This document shows, in pieces, positions 30,369 through 42,447 of a stretch of DNA of 64,000 nucleotides. Position numbers and translations under genes: made by a program. The stretch is from Viola odorata (lineage: Eukaryota; Streptophyta; Magnoliopsida; Malpighiales; Violaceae), in the NCBI GenBank assembly GCA_963691705.1, contig OY829545.1, positions 39,481,475 through 39,545,474 of the forward strand. Reading direction: 5' to 3'. Numbering within the stretch: the stretch's first letter is position 1; the number at the start of each line of letters is the position of its first letter. The notes beneath the pieces were generated by a model, which had not been told where the DNA came from, made no database searches, and saw only the letters and a program-made list of their open reading frames with translations.

Positions 30369-32396
30369 TCATTTTCGCTTTTCCCCTACAGCGGGTGTTG
30401 CTGGGGTAAGCTCGTCAAGATATGATGCGCCACCGGCAATGATGTTGATAATGGGAATGTCCTCGTCATGGATCGTTAACGCTTCCTTCCCCCTTCCACC
30501 AGAAGTCTCACTACTTCCAGGGGGAGGAGGTAGTTGCTGACCGCCTAACGCCCCGCGCGGGGGGTTGCCTCTAACTTCTTCCCTTACTCTGGTGGCAAAT
30601 TCTCGGAGGTAACCCTCTTCTAACAAACGCTCTATGGCTAGCTTCAATTCTCTACATGCATCTGTGGAATGTCCCCTGGCCTTATGGAATTTGCAGAAAG
30701 TATTTTCTCTTCCTCCCATGATCACTCCTGGTTTTATAGGGGCTGGGTAGCGGATCCGCAGGTTTCGCTGTTGAATAATTGCTAAGATTTCTGCTCGTGG
30801 AAGTATAAGAGAAGGAAAGTCGGGGTCGTAGATCCGACCCTTAGGCGGGTTCGCATGCCGCTGAATGTTCGAGCCGCCAGTTCTTCCTCTAAAAAATTTA
30901 CCTTTCTGTCAATTTGACGCCTTAGGGATGTAATCTTTTCGCTGGGCGTATTCATCACCATGCCGGGTGTCGTGGGTCATGCTGGCTTGAGTAGCAGGGA
31001 CGGGAGGTGCACTCTTGGGCATGTTTCGCATTTTATCTCTATATTCCTCCTCTTCCATTCTTGCGTAATTGTGAGCCTTCAGCCTTAACGCGTCTAAGGT
31101 TGCCGAGGGGTCTACCATTAACGTGTCCCTCAACTTTCCGTAGTCACAGTTTCGCTTCAATGCTTCTATGGTGAAGTCAATAGTGATGCCGGGCGTTAGC
31201 GACATCTCCATGGCGAAGCGACCAAGATAACCTTTTAAGGATTCTTCAGGTTTTCTGCATATGTCAAACAAGGTTGTGGCTGACTTTCAGATGGGGATAG
31301 CGGTGCTGAAGCGACTCTTGAACTTACTTTCCAATTGCAAGAAGTTATCAATCGATCGGGCGGGGAGTCCTTCAAACCAGAGGCGGGCTACCCCTGACAA
31401 TGTCATAATGAATATCTGACACAGTGCTGCGTCGTTGTGTGTCTGGAATTGCACAAAATACTTCACCTTGTTCAGGTGAGAGATGGGATCCTTAGTGCCG
31501 TCATATGTCTCTGCAGGGAGCTTAACGTGTCAACTGACCCTGTGATGCCTTATACGGTGGCTGAACGGATGACTTGAGGTGTCATCTAAAATCTCATGAT
31601 CGTGATGAGGCAGAGAAATTTCCAAGTGTCGTCTGTGCCCTCGAGGCTCCGGGGTTTACCGTAGCCTAGGGGATCGGCTGCGACTTCTAGGTGAACGAGT
31701 TTGGTGCCTTCTACTGCCTGATCTTTCGCTCCGCTCCAGGGAAGCCCCTCTGTCAGCTCCCTCTCTCCTACCATCCCAACGCTCCCCATAGTCGCCTTGT
31801 TGCTGCTCTACTTGGGAGACGGGGACCCGTGGCACTCGCGGTATGTAAGGCTCTACCTGTCCCTCGGTAAATTATACAAAGTTCAATGGCGTGCTTATCG
31901 CAGGTAAAGTAAGAGGGGCGCTCACTTGTCGTCGAGGCGACACCGGTCGTTCAGTGACGATAGAAGGGGTGAAAACAAACTGTGAAGGCACACCTTGTCC
32001 AGGGGTACTAGAAGTAAAGCCTGCGGCTAACTTAGTCAAATAGTCCAGCTGGGCTCGAAGGGCTGAGATTGAACTTGCCAAAGGACTGTTAGCATCGCCC
32101 ATTCTGGATCCTGTGGGTGGAGGAGCGGGGTGACTAGGTTCGCCCATATGAGAAATCGAGGCGCCTGTCTAGGGCGATGGAGTGCCCATTTGAGAAAACG
32201 GGGCGCTCGCTCGAGAAAATTAGGCGCCCGTCTGAGAAAACGGCGTGAGTCCTGCCGATCCAAAAAGGAAATCTGTTTGTGCGGAGAGAGTCCCATGCGA
32301 TGTGGTGAAAGTACTAAGCGAAGACGTAGGAGAAAGTTCCCTGCGTGTGTGGCCACTATGAGAATGTGGGGGTGTTGTTTCCGGATCTGAGGCCAT
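30369..32396 (-). pseudogene. Gag of B1 with RS-rich region and CHCC-like motif
   Basis: ATG at 32394-32396 (MASDPETTPPHSHSGH) is 85 bases from the PBS and matches B2's start at 53970. Further on, LASSISALRAQLDYLTKLAA and a Pro/Ser-rich part. At 31661-31699 an Arg-Ser region reads RSPRSRSRSPR. The gag core is at 30909-31271 (FDICRKPEESLKGYLGRFAM, EALKRNCDYGKLRDTLMVD). At 30600-30725 FCKFHKARGHSTDACRELK resembles a zinc-binding motif, followed by EEGYLREFATRVRE. Frames change several times; stops near 32220, 31870 and 31560. Confidence 0.75.
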
Positions 32397-32456
32397 GATC
32401 CTTCGACTCTCAAGAAAAATAGAGCTTGGTTAACAAGGAAGCTCACTTAATTAACC

Positions 32457-32480
32457 AAGACTCTCAACGAGAGCACCATT
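32457..32480 (-). promoter_or_regulatory. Primer-binding site of B1
   Basis: The minus strand reads AATGGTGCTCTCGTTGAGAG right after the LTR end CTCTTATCA. B2 has AATTGATGCTTTCGTTGAGAG in the same position. TGGTGCTxTCxTTGAGAG is the PBS form I know from Tat-type elements. Confidence 0.7.
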
Positions 32481-32996
32481 TGATAAGAGTCCGAGGTTTG
32501 CTGAGCAGGATCGGCCTACGGGGTCTGGTCGGGAACACTGTTCTGATGCCTTCGTGACCTGCAAAGCGCCGGAGGGGGTCTCCGGCATAAACACGTCGAT
32601 GCCTAAGTCAGTATGAGTGGTAAAAATGGCAGGGGTTCAACACGCTGTCTTAGGCTTACCTTCTTGTCTGAAAGGGTGGGGGTATTTATAGGTAAAGGAA
32701 GGAATGTACCGACAGGGGGTAGGAGTTATCCCTGGTAGGTGTCGTTGGAGTGGTAGGAAATGATGTCATGCGGGGTGACCTCATACGGGGTGACTTCATG
32801 CGTGACCTGGGATGGGATGTCGCCGTGCTGATGTCGCGTGAGAGCCCCCCTTCGCTGATGTCAACCATCCCAGGGTCGGCCGTCAGGCTAAGGGCGGTAG
32901 GAACAGTGTCGTGCCTCCGTTGGTAGGTACAGTGTTCTGGCCGGGTAGCCAGGTAGGATGGCGGAGATGCCGCTACAGTGATGTCAATGGTTATCA
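32481..32996 (-). repeat. 5' LTR of B1
   Basis: TGATAAGAGTCCGAGG to ATGGTTATCA on the plus strand. TATA box TATAAATA (minus) at 32683-32690. The TACCT duplication follows at 32997-33001. It has six C where the 3' LTR has 22. Confidence 0.85.
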
Positions 32997-33001
32997 TACC
33001 T

Positions 33002-33260
33002 TAACCATGCTGCCCTCATTAAACCCATTGAGTACGTATGCGTGTGGGTGCCTTGATGTCGCGAGGCCCAAGGAATGCACAAGGAGGTTGCTGGCCATAT
33101 CTGCGCAACTTCTATTGTCCATAATGGTGGAAATGACCATTCTATTTGCCACTCCACGGGTATGGAACATGTTTTCCCGTTGCTCAATGACGTCGTCATC
33201 CTTATGAGATGAAGGTAAAGATGGAACAATAATATGTAGCTGATGCAACGGTCCAGCAAG
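33002..33260 (-). pseudogene. Protease N-terminal half of element E
   Basis: The minus strand codes EQRENMFHTRGVANRMVIST, then TIMDNRSCADMASNLLVHSL, matching D's FHTRGVIDHKG and IIDNGSCTNCAS; the active site is DNRS here, so the Gly is lost. It ends in NEGSMVKV at the TACCT duplication where B1 is inserted; the rest resumes at 20158. Confidence 0.75.
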
Positions 33261-33289
33261 TAGTTGGTTTAGGGGTTGTGTGTGGGGCT

Positions 33290-33737
33290 ATGTTTGGGGC
33301 TATTTTTGGGGTTGTGTTTCTTCAAGGTCTCGGCCATAATGTGAAAGGTGGCCACCGCCGGTATGGAAGGTCTCGGCAAGAGAAGGGTGCGCACCATACC
33401 AAATGTCATTCGCATCACTAGTACTACACTCGTATGCACCTTCCTCAATGTCACTTTGGCGTTGTGACCAAGAGTAGTCTATAAGGGTAGGGTCATTTTG
33501 GTGTGGTCTTGGGTAGTAATCGGTATCTAGGTATTGGCTGGATGGGTGCGGAGGTGGGTGTTTGGCAACCCTTTGTTTCAAAGCAGCAATGGCATCCAAA
33601 ATGTCCAAGTTGGATTGCTCTAGGCGTGCTCCTTGATGGATTAAAGCATCCATGTGAGTTGTGAGATTGGCGACTACCGAAGTGGAGGTGGCTGATCCCA
33701 CGGCATTCCCAACCCGAGAGGTATTTTCAAATGACAT
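33290..33737 (-). pseudogene. Gag N-terminus of element E
   Basis: ATG at 33735 opens 145 codons: MSFENTSRVGNAVGSATSTS, a helical stretch (NLTTHMDALIHQGARLEQSN) and a His/Asp/Tyr-rich tail. Gag should continue for about 300 more residues, but the sequence passes within about 40 bases to the protease, so the gag core and zinc knuckle are deleted. No match to a family beyond its place behind a PBS and leader. Confidence 0.5.
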
Positions 33738-35137
33738 AATGAAATGTACCTACAAAAAGAACAACCCGAGAGGTATTTTCAAACGACATAATGATCGTTT
33801 CTTCTTTAGTCTATCCCTCACGTGTTTAGGCTCTCGTGTTTCACACAATCACTCTAATACACTCACTAACTCACCCACTCTTATCTCCAACGCAAACCAA
33901 ATAATTAAGCTTAGCATAAGAGTCTAAGACACAAAATAACACATGGAATGCCATGAAAACAAGCTTAGAAAGAAAGGTAGAGATGGCCGAATTGATGTTC
34001 AAGGATTGATGGCTTTGAAAACCAATGACCTAGAGTAGATAGATGTAAGAAACAAGGCACAAAAACTCAAGAAACTAAAAGGAAAGGCTGGCTCAAATGG
34101 GCAACTCAAGAAGAAACAAAAAGGAGCGAAAATGAAAGCACAAAATTGAATGCACAAAAATCTCCGAACTTGTTTTCTTCCAACAATGACATGTTAAAAT
34201 GATGTGATTCACTTCAAAAGCACACACACGAGTAGTCTATTGCTTATGACTCAATTGTTTTTCTTTTTCTTTTTTTTTTTTAGGAACTTGATCACTTTTT
34301 TTTTGGATTTGATCTTTCTTTTAGTTCCTTTCCCTCTTTTTTTCTATTTTTGAATTGAGTGAAGAGAGCTCACTTATATGACATGTATTTTGAACAAAGA
34401 AGTGAAAGATAAGTAGTTTTGCAAATGACAAATTTATCACTAAATGCCAAAAAGTGTGAATGAATGACACGTAGTGCAAGTGTATATGACAAGAGGTTTT
34501 TACAAGTTGTATGACAAGGAGTGCCAAGGTGTATGACAAGGAGTGCCAAGGTGTATGACAAGCAAATGTGCAAGCAAGTATGTTGCCCTAGGGCCAGCTA
34601 TATGAGGCAAAGAAGAGTGGTGAGTAAGCTGAAATGCTTGGCTCACAATGAGTTTGAAATACTTGGCTTACAATGAGAGATGTGGCAGCTTAGGAGGTGA
34701 GCACAAAAATGACATAACTAGCTAGGAAACAAGCAAGTCCACATAGCTCTGATGGCTCACCATAGGAAGCTCCAAATCATATGGCATTCATACTTTAAAG
34801 AAGATGAAATTTCTTCCACTTAGATGCACAAAAACACAAAACAATTCAGCAATTGTGTTTCTTCAAAAATCAACACACTAAAAGACAAAAATTTATCAAG
34901 AACAAAAAAGTTTCAAATGAAGATTAATTGAAACCTATGGTAGGAATCAATGTTTAAACCGTGGAAATGAAGTTGGAAGGTGTTTGAACCGTGGAATCGG
35001 CTAGAAAATGAGTTTTGGCCAGAGAGAGGAATGGGTATGAAACTGGGAAAAAAATTCGGCCAAAGATGGATGCCTACGGTAGAAGAGAAATTTCTAACCG
35101 TAGAGAAGGAGTTTACCAACCTAGAAGACAACTTGGA
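33738..35137 (-). other. 5' leader of element E, no gene
   Basis: It holds a T-rich run at 34255-34340 (A-rich in element sense) and a short tandem repeat at 34508-34562 with the unit GTATGACAAGGAGTGCCAAG. Bases 33722-33735 and 33768-33790 share AACCCGAGAGGTATTTTCAA, a local duplication just before the gag ATG. No domain is seen. Confidence 0.55.
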
Positions 35138-35151
35138 GCTCCGCTACCACT
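35138..35151 (-). promoter_or_regulatory. Primer-binding site of element E
   Basis: The minus strand reads AGTGGTAGCGGAGC directly after the LTR end GTGAAGTTATCA. Confidence 0.75.
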
Positions 35152-35833
35152 TGATAACTTCACGGTTCCTCTTTGAAGATAGAGTCGTGATGTTCTTGGA
35201 GCAATAGGATCTAGTCTCCTTTGGGAGATTGATAAACACTTGCAAGGCGGAATATGGATGAAGTAATTAGGTGTTTAGGGAATAGTAAGGCAGCAGCAAT
35301 ATGGATGAAGAATAGATAGGAATTTATGGAAATAATATATTAAACTTGTATTCAAAGGATTACAAGGATCACTTAATTCGTGCTCACCCTTACTTGATCA
35401 TGTAATGATCAACCCGATGAGATTAAACAAGATGAATAAAAACCGGTTTTAAGACCCCTAAGGCAAAGCCAACTAATTGGTCTTTATGGAGATAACTCAC
35501 TTAAAATCAAAGACAAGTTATAAAAGAGGCTATCTCCTTCTATTTATAGCTTGGGACTTATTACATTAGGAAACCCTAAACTACCCCTAACATGAAGCCT
35601 TGGCAGCGGGCTTGGAGATGAGTTTGGCTTGGCCTTTGGAAGGCTACGGCAAGGCATCGGATGGCTAGCGCTTGGGCCTTCAAGGACCTTAGGGTTGGCG
35701 CACCTAGCGCGCTCGGCCTTGTGCGGAGATCCTCATAGCTTGCAAGGGTTTAGCGCACGCTTCTTCATGGTTGGCGCGGCCTACCCGTGAAGTCCCTTCG
35801 CGGATACGAGTTACAACCCTTGAGCTCGTATCA
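35152..35833 (-). repeat. 5' LTR of element E
   Basis: The plus strand runs TGATAACTTCACGG to GAGCTCGTATCA, 682 bp. TATA box TATAAATA (minus) at 35541-35548. The high half matches the truncated 3' LTR. Element C coding resumes at 35834. Confidence 0.8.
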
Positions 35834-36540
35834 CAACCTCAACGCCGTTTGAATCCACCTATGATGGAGGTAGTGAAGAAGGAAATACTCAAGCTTTTAG
35901 ACGTTGGTGTCATCTACGCCATATCTGTCAGCACGTGAGTGAGCCTCGTTCAGGTTGCCCCAAAGAAAACCGATATCACTATCACCACCGGCCAGAATGG
36001 TGAATTGATTCCCACAAGAATTCTGAACGGTTGGTGTGTTTATATTGACTACCGCAAGTTGAATGCAGCCACTAGGAAGGATCACTTCCCTCTCCATTTC
36101 ATTCACTAGATGCTAGAGTGTGTCGCAGGCAAGACGCATTATTGTTGTTTGCAGGGGTACTCTAGTTTCCACCAAATTCCAGTAGCACTCGAGGATCAAG
36201 AGAAGACTACTTTCACCTACCCCTTATGTACTTTTACCTACAGAAGGATGCCTTTTGGTCTCTGCAACGCACCAGCCACCTTTCAGCGCTGCATGGTTAG
36301 TATGTTCTCAGAGTTTGTGGAGAATAGCATCGAGGTATTTATGGATATCTTTACTATTTACAGTAATTCTTTTCCTGAATGTCTAACCAATTTGAAGAAA
36401 GTTTTACAATGATGTGTCGAAACAAACCTTGTCTTGAACTTTGAGAAGTGTCACTTTATGGTCGACTAACACCTCATCTTATGACATATCGTCTCTCATA
36501 AGAGCATTGAGGTTGTAAACCCAAAATTGAGGTTATAGAG
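35834..36540 (+). pseudogene. Reverse transcriptase of element C
   Basis: Plus-strand Athila-type RT resuming right after the E LTR: MMEVVKKEILKLLDVGVIYA, VCIDYRKLNAATRKDHFPL-type sequence, then THYCCLQGYSSFHQIPVAL, MPFGLCNAPATFQRCM and a catalytic box FMDIFTIYS, where the second Asp is Ile. AthM-type fragment 14341-15690 keeps FMDD at the same place. Stops occur near 36108, 36412 and 36468. The N-terminal part and protease are missing at the E insertion. Confidence 0.8.
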
Positions 36541-37140
36541 TCTTTGCCTTACCCTACTTGTGTGCGCGAGGTGCGCTCCTTTCTTGGTCATGCAGGTTTT
36601 TACAGGTGGTTTATCAAGGATTCTCCAAGATCACCCAGCCTATGTGTCAGCTCCTGCAGAAAGACATTGCCTTCATTTATGATGCGAGTTATGAGACCTC
36701 GTTCGATACCATTAAGGTGCAGCTCACCTCTGCCCCTATCATTCGAGCTCCCAACTGGAACCTCCCCTTTGAGATTATGTGTGACGCCAGCAACACCGTA
36801 ATGGGAGTCGTACTGGGCTAGTAGAAGGACCGCGAGATCTATGTGATTTACAACGCCTCGAAGCTATTGGACAACACATAACGAAACTATACCACCACTG
36901 AAAAAGAGCTTTTAGTACTTGTTTTTGCTTTAGATAAATTTTGTCAATATCTTCTAGGCACTAAAGTCACTGTTTATTCTAATTATGCAGCTCTTCGATG
37001 CCTCTTGACCAAGGCCGATGCAAAGCCTCCCCTCATACGATGGATCCTCTTGCTCTAAGAATTCGACATCGACATCAAGGACGAGAAGGGAACTAAAAAT
37101 CTGGTTGCCAACCATCTAAGCCGACTACCGCTGAGAGAGG
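36541..37140 (+). pseudogene. RNase H of element C
   Basis: REVRSFLGHAGFYRWFIKDS-type connection sequence (split by a frameshift near 36620), then APNWNLPFEIMCDASNTVMG with the first Asp, YNASKLLDN, TTEKELLVLVFALDKF, and a region ending VANHLSRLPLRED. Stops near 36820, 36880 and 37060. Confidence 0.75.
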
Positions 37141-38400
37141 ACACCGCACCGATGCCCATCCGAGATACTTTCCCAGATGAACATCTATGTCTAGCCCATG
37201 CTACTCAATTCCTATGGTTTTCTAACATTGCTAACTTTTGCGCTACTGGTTCTTTCCCTGTAGATTCCACAGCCTCAGAGCAACATCGAATTAGGAAGTA
37301 AGTGAAGTACTGTGCCTAGGACAACCCAAACCTCTGGAAGCATTTCTCCAATCAGATCATTAGACGTTGTGCAACACTCGATGCGATACCCTCCATCCTT
37401 AAAACCTGCATTCCATGACCAAAAGAGGCCACTTTTGTGCCAAGAAAATAGCCCTGAAAGTTCTAGAGGATGGATTCCTTTAGCCCTCCATCTTCTAGGG
37501 TGGCTACATGTTCTGTGCAGCATACCCTCACTGTCAAATGAATGGTAATATCGTTGCCCGAAATTAGATGCCCCTCACTAGTATTCTTGCTTGTGAAATT
37601 TTTGACATCTGGGGCACCGATTTTATGGTACCATTCCCTAACTTGTTTGGAAACATTTATATTTTACTTGCGGTTGATTATGTTTCCAAATGGGTTGAGG
37701 CCAAGGCGACCAGGACTGACGATTCTAAAGTTGTTGTGAATTTCGTCAGAACTAATATTTTTAACGGTTTGGTACTCTACGAGCACTCATCAACGATCAT
37801 GGCACCCACTTCTACAACCGCATCGTGGGAAACCTCCTCACCAAGTATGGTGTCACCTACTGAGTGTCTATGGCGTACCAATCGCGAGATCAAGTCCATC
37901 CTAAAAAAGACTATTAATCAGTCTAGGAAGGATTGGAGCTTGAAATTTAACGACGCTCTTTGGGCCTACCGCACCGCGTTTAAAACCCCTACTGGTATGA
38001 CACCCTATCGTCTTTTCTATAGAAAACCTTTCCACCTACTGGTGGAGATCGAGCATAAGGCGTTTTGGGCTATCCGTAAGGTTAATATGGATATTGGCGA
38101 AGCTAGTCAACATCGACGCTTGTAGATACAAGAATTAGAGGAGTTGCGCGATGACACTTGTGAGAATGCATTAATTTACAAGGGCAAGACGAAGGCCCAT
38201 CATGATAAGTTGCTTTCTCATAAGTCATTTACTATTGTACAACTCTTGCCTCAAACTCTTTGCAGGCAAATTAAAGTCCTAGTGGACTGGTCCTTACTTA
38301 GTTACAACAGTGTATAACCATGGCGCCGTTGAAATTCAGAGCATGGATACATGGGTCATCTTTAAGGTCAACAATCGTCGCTTAAAGCCTTTCTAAGAGG
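37141..38400 (+). pseudogene. Integrase of element C
   Basis: The zinc-binding region lies near 37270-37540, but frames are broken. The core starts at 37600: [20 protein letters not shown] with the first catalytic Asp, then [18 protein letters not shown]. The second motif is found in another frame near 37790 ([10 protein letters not shown]). After more shifts come [20 protein letters not shown] and [20 protein letters not shown], the usual Athila integrase end. The tail to 38400 holds KTKAHHDKLLSHKSF and a GPY-like region. Not functional. Confidence 0.75.
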
Positions 38401-39068
38401 GATTCAATCCTTTCATAGCTGAAGAAATGGAGGTGGCTGAGCCACCTATTCCATCGTGATCCATGTCGTCGACGTCATGAACTTAACACACTAACTAATG
38501 TGCTTCGTGGGAGGCAACCCACCTTTCTTTTCCCTTTTGTCTTTCTTTTATTTTCTTTTAATTATTATTAATTTCCTATTTCTGCCCCCCCCATTACTTT
38601 CCCTTTTTATTTTTCCCGTTTATACCTACATATTTCCTTTTCATTCCAATTATCACCCCCACCCCCCCCCCCCCCCCCCTTCTCTTCGCTTCTTCCCTTT
38701 TATTTTATTTCCTCTATTACCTAATTTTTCTAATTCCTCTATTTTTCCGGATTTGATATTATTCTCCTTCTATCCCACCTTTTTCAACTCCTTTTCAAAT
38801 TAGAACTTCTCATATTCTTTATTTCAAAAAAGGGGACTGATTTTTTGGGTGGGATTTGCTACCTTTCTCATTGCAGTTGGGATTTGGCTAGACCACTCAC
38901 GCTCTCCCCACGCGCACTAAGGGACAAACGGCTAGTATAATCGTACTACCTAAAGGTGAGTAACACACTCACTTCCTTTTTCATTATTCTCCTTACGCTC
39001 TCTCTCTTCTTTCTCTGCTTTTTTTTTGCTTTCCCAATTCTCCAGATTTCCATTCCAGTCTCTGCAAC
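38401..39068 (+). other. Spacer of element C between pol and third ORF
   Basis: Pyrimidine-rich non-coding DNA (38510-38800) including 18 C at 38662-38679. I see no gene. Confidence 0.5.
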
Positions 39069-39083
39069 TTCCTACTCTCATCA

Positions 39084-41202
39084 ATGGCTAGATCCAAGCA
39101 CTTAGTAACTAGGTCCTCCAGAGTCACCCACGGTTCGTCGGTGGCCACCACGTCGACTGTCTCTTCCCCTGTCGTCGCTGACCCACTCTCTGCTGCAGCA
39201 TAGACTCCTCCACCACCAGTATCCACACACAAATCCCCTAAGTCTCAGAAGAGGCCACGTGTGTGCTCTCCCCTTGTGCATCTGCGGACAGTGACTACAC
39301 CCACTCCAGCTACCACCCTAGCTGGACCGGTCGCGACCTCGCATTCTACCACCAACATCCCACCTCCGTCCAAATGCACTTCCACTAAATCTCCCTCATC
39401 CATTCCCAAACGACCTAACCCGACACCACCTCCCATTCCTAAATCAACGACCACTCCTTCCTCATCCAACTCCCCCACTGAAAACTATGGCTCCAGTTTA
39501 TCTTGGGAGATGGTATACTCCGATGAAGACACCCAGACGACTACTTTAGCTCCGCTGAAGGAGACCACCACTGCCGATGTTGCCACTGTGTCCTCCTCTA
39601 GTGGGTATAAGTCCGAGTGGTGAGGATGATTTGGAAGCGGCCCTAGCTGCCGCTGTGGATCCCCGATGATGAGGGTGATGATGATGATGATTCGGATGAC
39701 CCCTAGCGAGGAGGAGGAGTCTGACCTCTCCGTGACTGTCACTGGGTCTGTTCCCGTACCGTCTGGTGCACCCATGAGTCACAGGATGACACAGTGGGGA
39801 TGTCTGGTGAAACCCCGTTCTTACGCTGAGATGACAGCGAGGAGGTCGTCGACCGCAACCGCCGTTGACGATGAGGAACAACCAGAGGAGAGAGAGGAGA
39901 CCCCTCTAATAAAAAGGAAGTGGAAATCCCCCATACACCCATAGAACACACCACCCCCGCGGAAGTCCCAGCCCGTCTCCTACACTGCCACAAGCAACAA
40001 GGGAAGACGCCCATCGCGACCTCGGTGTGCCGTTCTGCCCGAGCCCGCATTAGCACACCTGCCCCCTTTGCCCAGGTAACCCTGGACCTATCCCATATCT
40101 CTGGTTGGCTTGATTCCAATGATTAGCATCAGTTATACACACTCTCTATTTTGCATGGAAAAAATATCCATTGTTGTGCGCATCTTAATTTTGAATTGCT
40201 AGATAGGTTAGGTGTCGGTGCTCATATGCGCGAGCTTATTCAGAACATCAAGTGGGATATCCTCTTTGGTCTTAAGCGCCCTACCTTCTTTGGACTCAGC
40301 CATGAGTTCTTTGCTACGTTCTGGTTTGATCTGGAATGGCTGAAGCTCAAAGGAAAAGGTAGCTTGCTCCTTGGTCCCAAACGGGTGGTTAACTTTCGCC
40401 TAGCCAATGTTTCGTCTCATCTCTCCCTTGATGAATTTAATTTCATGCTTGCTTTCGTGTCTGAGTCAGACCTCGGTGCCCCCTAGTACCTTAGCACCTT
40501 TGTTGCTTACCCCTAACATTTGATGTCGATGTTGCCTTTTGGGAGTTGACAGGCAACCCTGATGTCGTGTACAACTCCCTCCTCTCTAAAGGCCACCAAC
40601 TTCTTGACTGTTCTTTGCGTATCCTGCACCGTTACTTGGCCATTACTTTGGCAGGTAAGCTTAATTCCTCTGGCTAGCTCTCGGTGCTGGAACTTTTCTT
40701 TTTATGGTGTATGCATCACGGCCACAAGGTTAACTTACGCTATTGGGTCGCTTCTGAGTTGACTGTTGTGCTTAATAATAATCGAAATCCTATTCTTGGG
40801 TCTTTACTTACTATGATTGTCGTTAAGAGTCGGTCCTTTATGATTGTTGGTTGTGATTTATACTCACTCATTGATTTTAAATGGCTAGATATTCGTACCC
40901 TTGACGGGATGTGATACTTTCAATTGGTAGATGGTGTTTTGCACTTTAGCATAGGTTGTACATCGCCACAGGATCGCATATTTGGTACGAGGATTGGTGG
41001 CAAGTTCAAGTTCCTTGCGCTCACTTCTGATGGCCGCCCTAAGGTTGCCGCCTCCTCTCTTGCCCCAGCCGACGACCATCAAGACCTTATTGCTCAATCC
41101 ACTGGCGACCTCGCAGCATTAACCACGGCCCAACTAGAGAACAATGCCCTACTCCGTTCCATTCTCCTTCAACTCCAGATGCTTCCTAACGAATTAGCAT
41201 AG
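39084..41202 (+). pseudogene. Third ORF region of element C
   Basis: ATG at 39084 (MARSKHLVTRSSRVTHGSSV) leads into Pro/Thr/Ser-rich sequence to 39620, then an acidic Glu/Asp-rich part (39660-39940). From 40150 a folded-looking domain appears: LGVGAHMRELIQNIKWDILF, PTFFGLSHEFFATFWFDLEW and NVSSHLSLDEFNFMLAFVSE. It ends with DLIAQSTGDLAALTTAQLEN at 41202. Athila elements carry an extra ORF at this place; the 40150 domain resembles Athila ORF-1-type proteins. I see no signal peptide or clear membrane segments, so I do not call it an envelope gene. There are stops near 39202, 39622, 39942, 40123, 40484 and 40918. Confidence 0.55.
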
Positions 41203-42447
41203 AGACTGCAGCCTCCTGCGAACCATTGATCCTCCTTTCCACCCCAAACTCTCTTGGCACAATTTTGTACAATTAATTCTGGGTGAACTCCTTTCTTTTT
41301 TGGTTTTTATTTTTTTATTTTTATTTCCGTATGCCCTTGTTTGAGTCCCTCCTTAGCATTGAGGACAATGTGCTGCGTAAGTTTGGGGGAGGGACACTAG
41401 TGTGTTTCTTTATTTGTCTATTCTTATTTTGGGCAATTTTTTTTTGATTTTTCGATAAACTTTCTTAGGATTTTCCTTTTTTTATAAACTATGGTTTCTT
41501 GTAAATATCTTTTTGCTTCAGGTGACACACTACCCGTTGTTTCCAAACCTCCCTAGTTAGAGCACACTATATCATCCCACTGCCTCTAAGTTAATTTGAG
41601 CATTCAGTGCACTTTATTTGACACACATGATCATTGTTTGCCTGCTCTTATAACTGCACCAAGACCTCAACGTTTGTAGTCACATTGTTTATCCCTTTGA
41701 GCACTTTTAGCCTTCATGCCATAGTTCCTTATGTGTGATAAATGCATAACTAGACACTAGTTAGGTTTGCATAATATCTAGGGTATAGACACCACTAGAC
41801 ATGGGATAACAGTAAAATGACATTGGATTTTGAACCATTTTTGTGTATCTCTTGCCATCTTCCATCAGCATGCCCTCAACACTAGCCCCTACCCCCACTC
41901 TGTATTCTTTTATGATCTTAAGCCATTCGAGCCTTTATATTTGACCCTTCCTTAGCTGGTGTATGGTACCTATTGATGGTTGTTGCGGCGGCTAAAGACT
42001 GAACTAAGAACAGCCTAAGTGTGGTGGATGGTACCTACCCCGAGCATTACCCTTTTTCTCGCAAACTCCATTTGATTATTAGAATGCCCATGCATGTGTA
42101 CTTTCACTCAAATTGACATTACAAATCTGACCCCTGTGCTATATTATTCGCATTCTTATGAGTGTTAAACACTTAGCCCTAGTTTTGAGTGTGAGTGCAT
42201 ACACTTTATCTTGTGAGAACTACTTGCGACTGCTTGGTATAGGAAAGTCTTATCCTTGGGGTCGTTATCCCTTGGATTTGATGCAAATGCTTCTGTAGGC
42301 GTGAGTTGTGTATTGTTTAGATGTGGTGTGTGATTGATAGATTTTCTTAGTGCTTGGATTGACTGCGTGTGTTCTGGATAAGGGTTGTTCTTAGTTTTGA
42401 GTTGACACAATGCTCGAGGGAGAGCATTGGGGTAGTGTAGGGGAATT
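41203..42447 (+). other. 3' non-coding region of element C with polypurine tract
   Basis: No gene is seen. It is homologous in parts to 6530-7051 (reverse) and 63170-63420. It contains GTTTGGGGGAGGGAC (41378-41395), a sequence often seen in Athila 3' regions. The purine-rich GAGGGAGAGCATTGGGG (42416-42432) and GGGGAA (42440-42445) lead to the LTR start at 42448 and probably act as the plus-strand primer. Confidence 0.6.

Larger units (their letters stand above)
20164..32996 (-). mobile_element. Tat-like Ty3/gypsy element B1 with antisense genes
   Basis: Complete ends: 3' LTR 20164-20637, 5' LTR 32481-32996, TACCT duplicated outside. From high to low: PBS, gag, protease, RT fused to the integrase tail by deletion, tandem repeats, then about 7 kb with four genes on the opposite (plus) strand. 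Extra antisense ORFs between pol and 3' LTR are a known trait of plant Tat-lineage elements. It sits in the protease of element E. LTR divergence is about 5% by eye. Confidence 0.85.
18757..35833 (-). mobile_element. Gypsy element E, internally deleted (minus strand)
   Basis: The high end is a complete 5' LTR (35152-35833) with PBS and the low end a truncated 3' LTR (18757-19132) with polypurine tract. Its own internal DNA is only 19133-20158 and 33002-35151, because element B1 is inserted in the protease. It keeps a gag N-terminus, protease and a repeat-rich linker. The gag core, RT, RNase H and integrase are absent, so it is a non-autonomous derivative. It lies between gag and RT of element C. 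Confidence 0.75.

Noticed and set aside
33269..33454. Short minus-strand ORF with HNPKNSPKHSPTHNP tail
   Set aside because: Alternative frame of the degenerate gag end of element E; simple repeat sequence (GGGGTTGTGT-type) causes it.
39084..41202. Envelope-like gene in element C
   Set aside because: Athila elements are sometimes described with an env-like ORF here, but I see no signal peptide, cleavage site or clear transmembrane segments in the readable parts.
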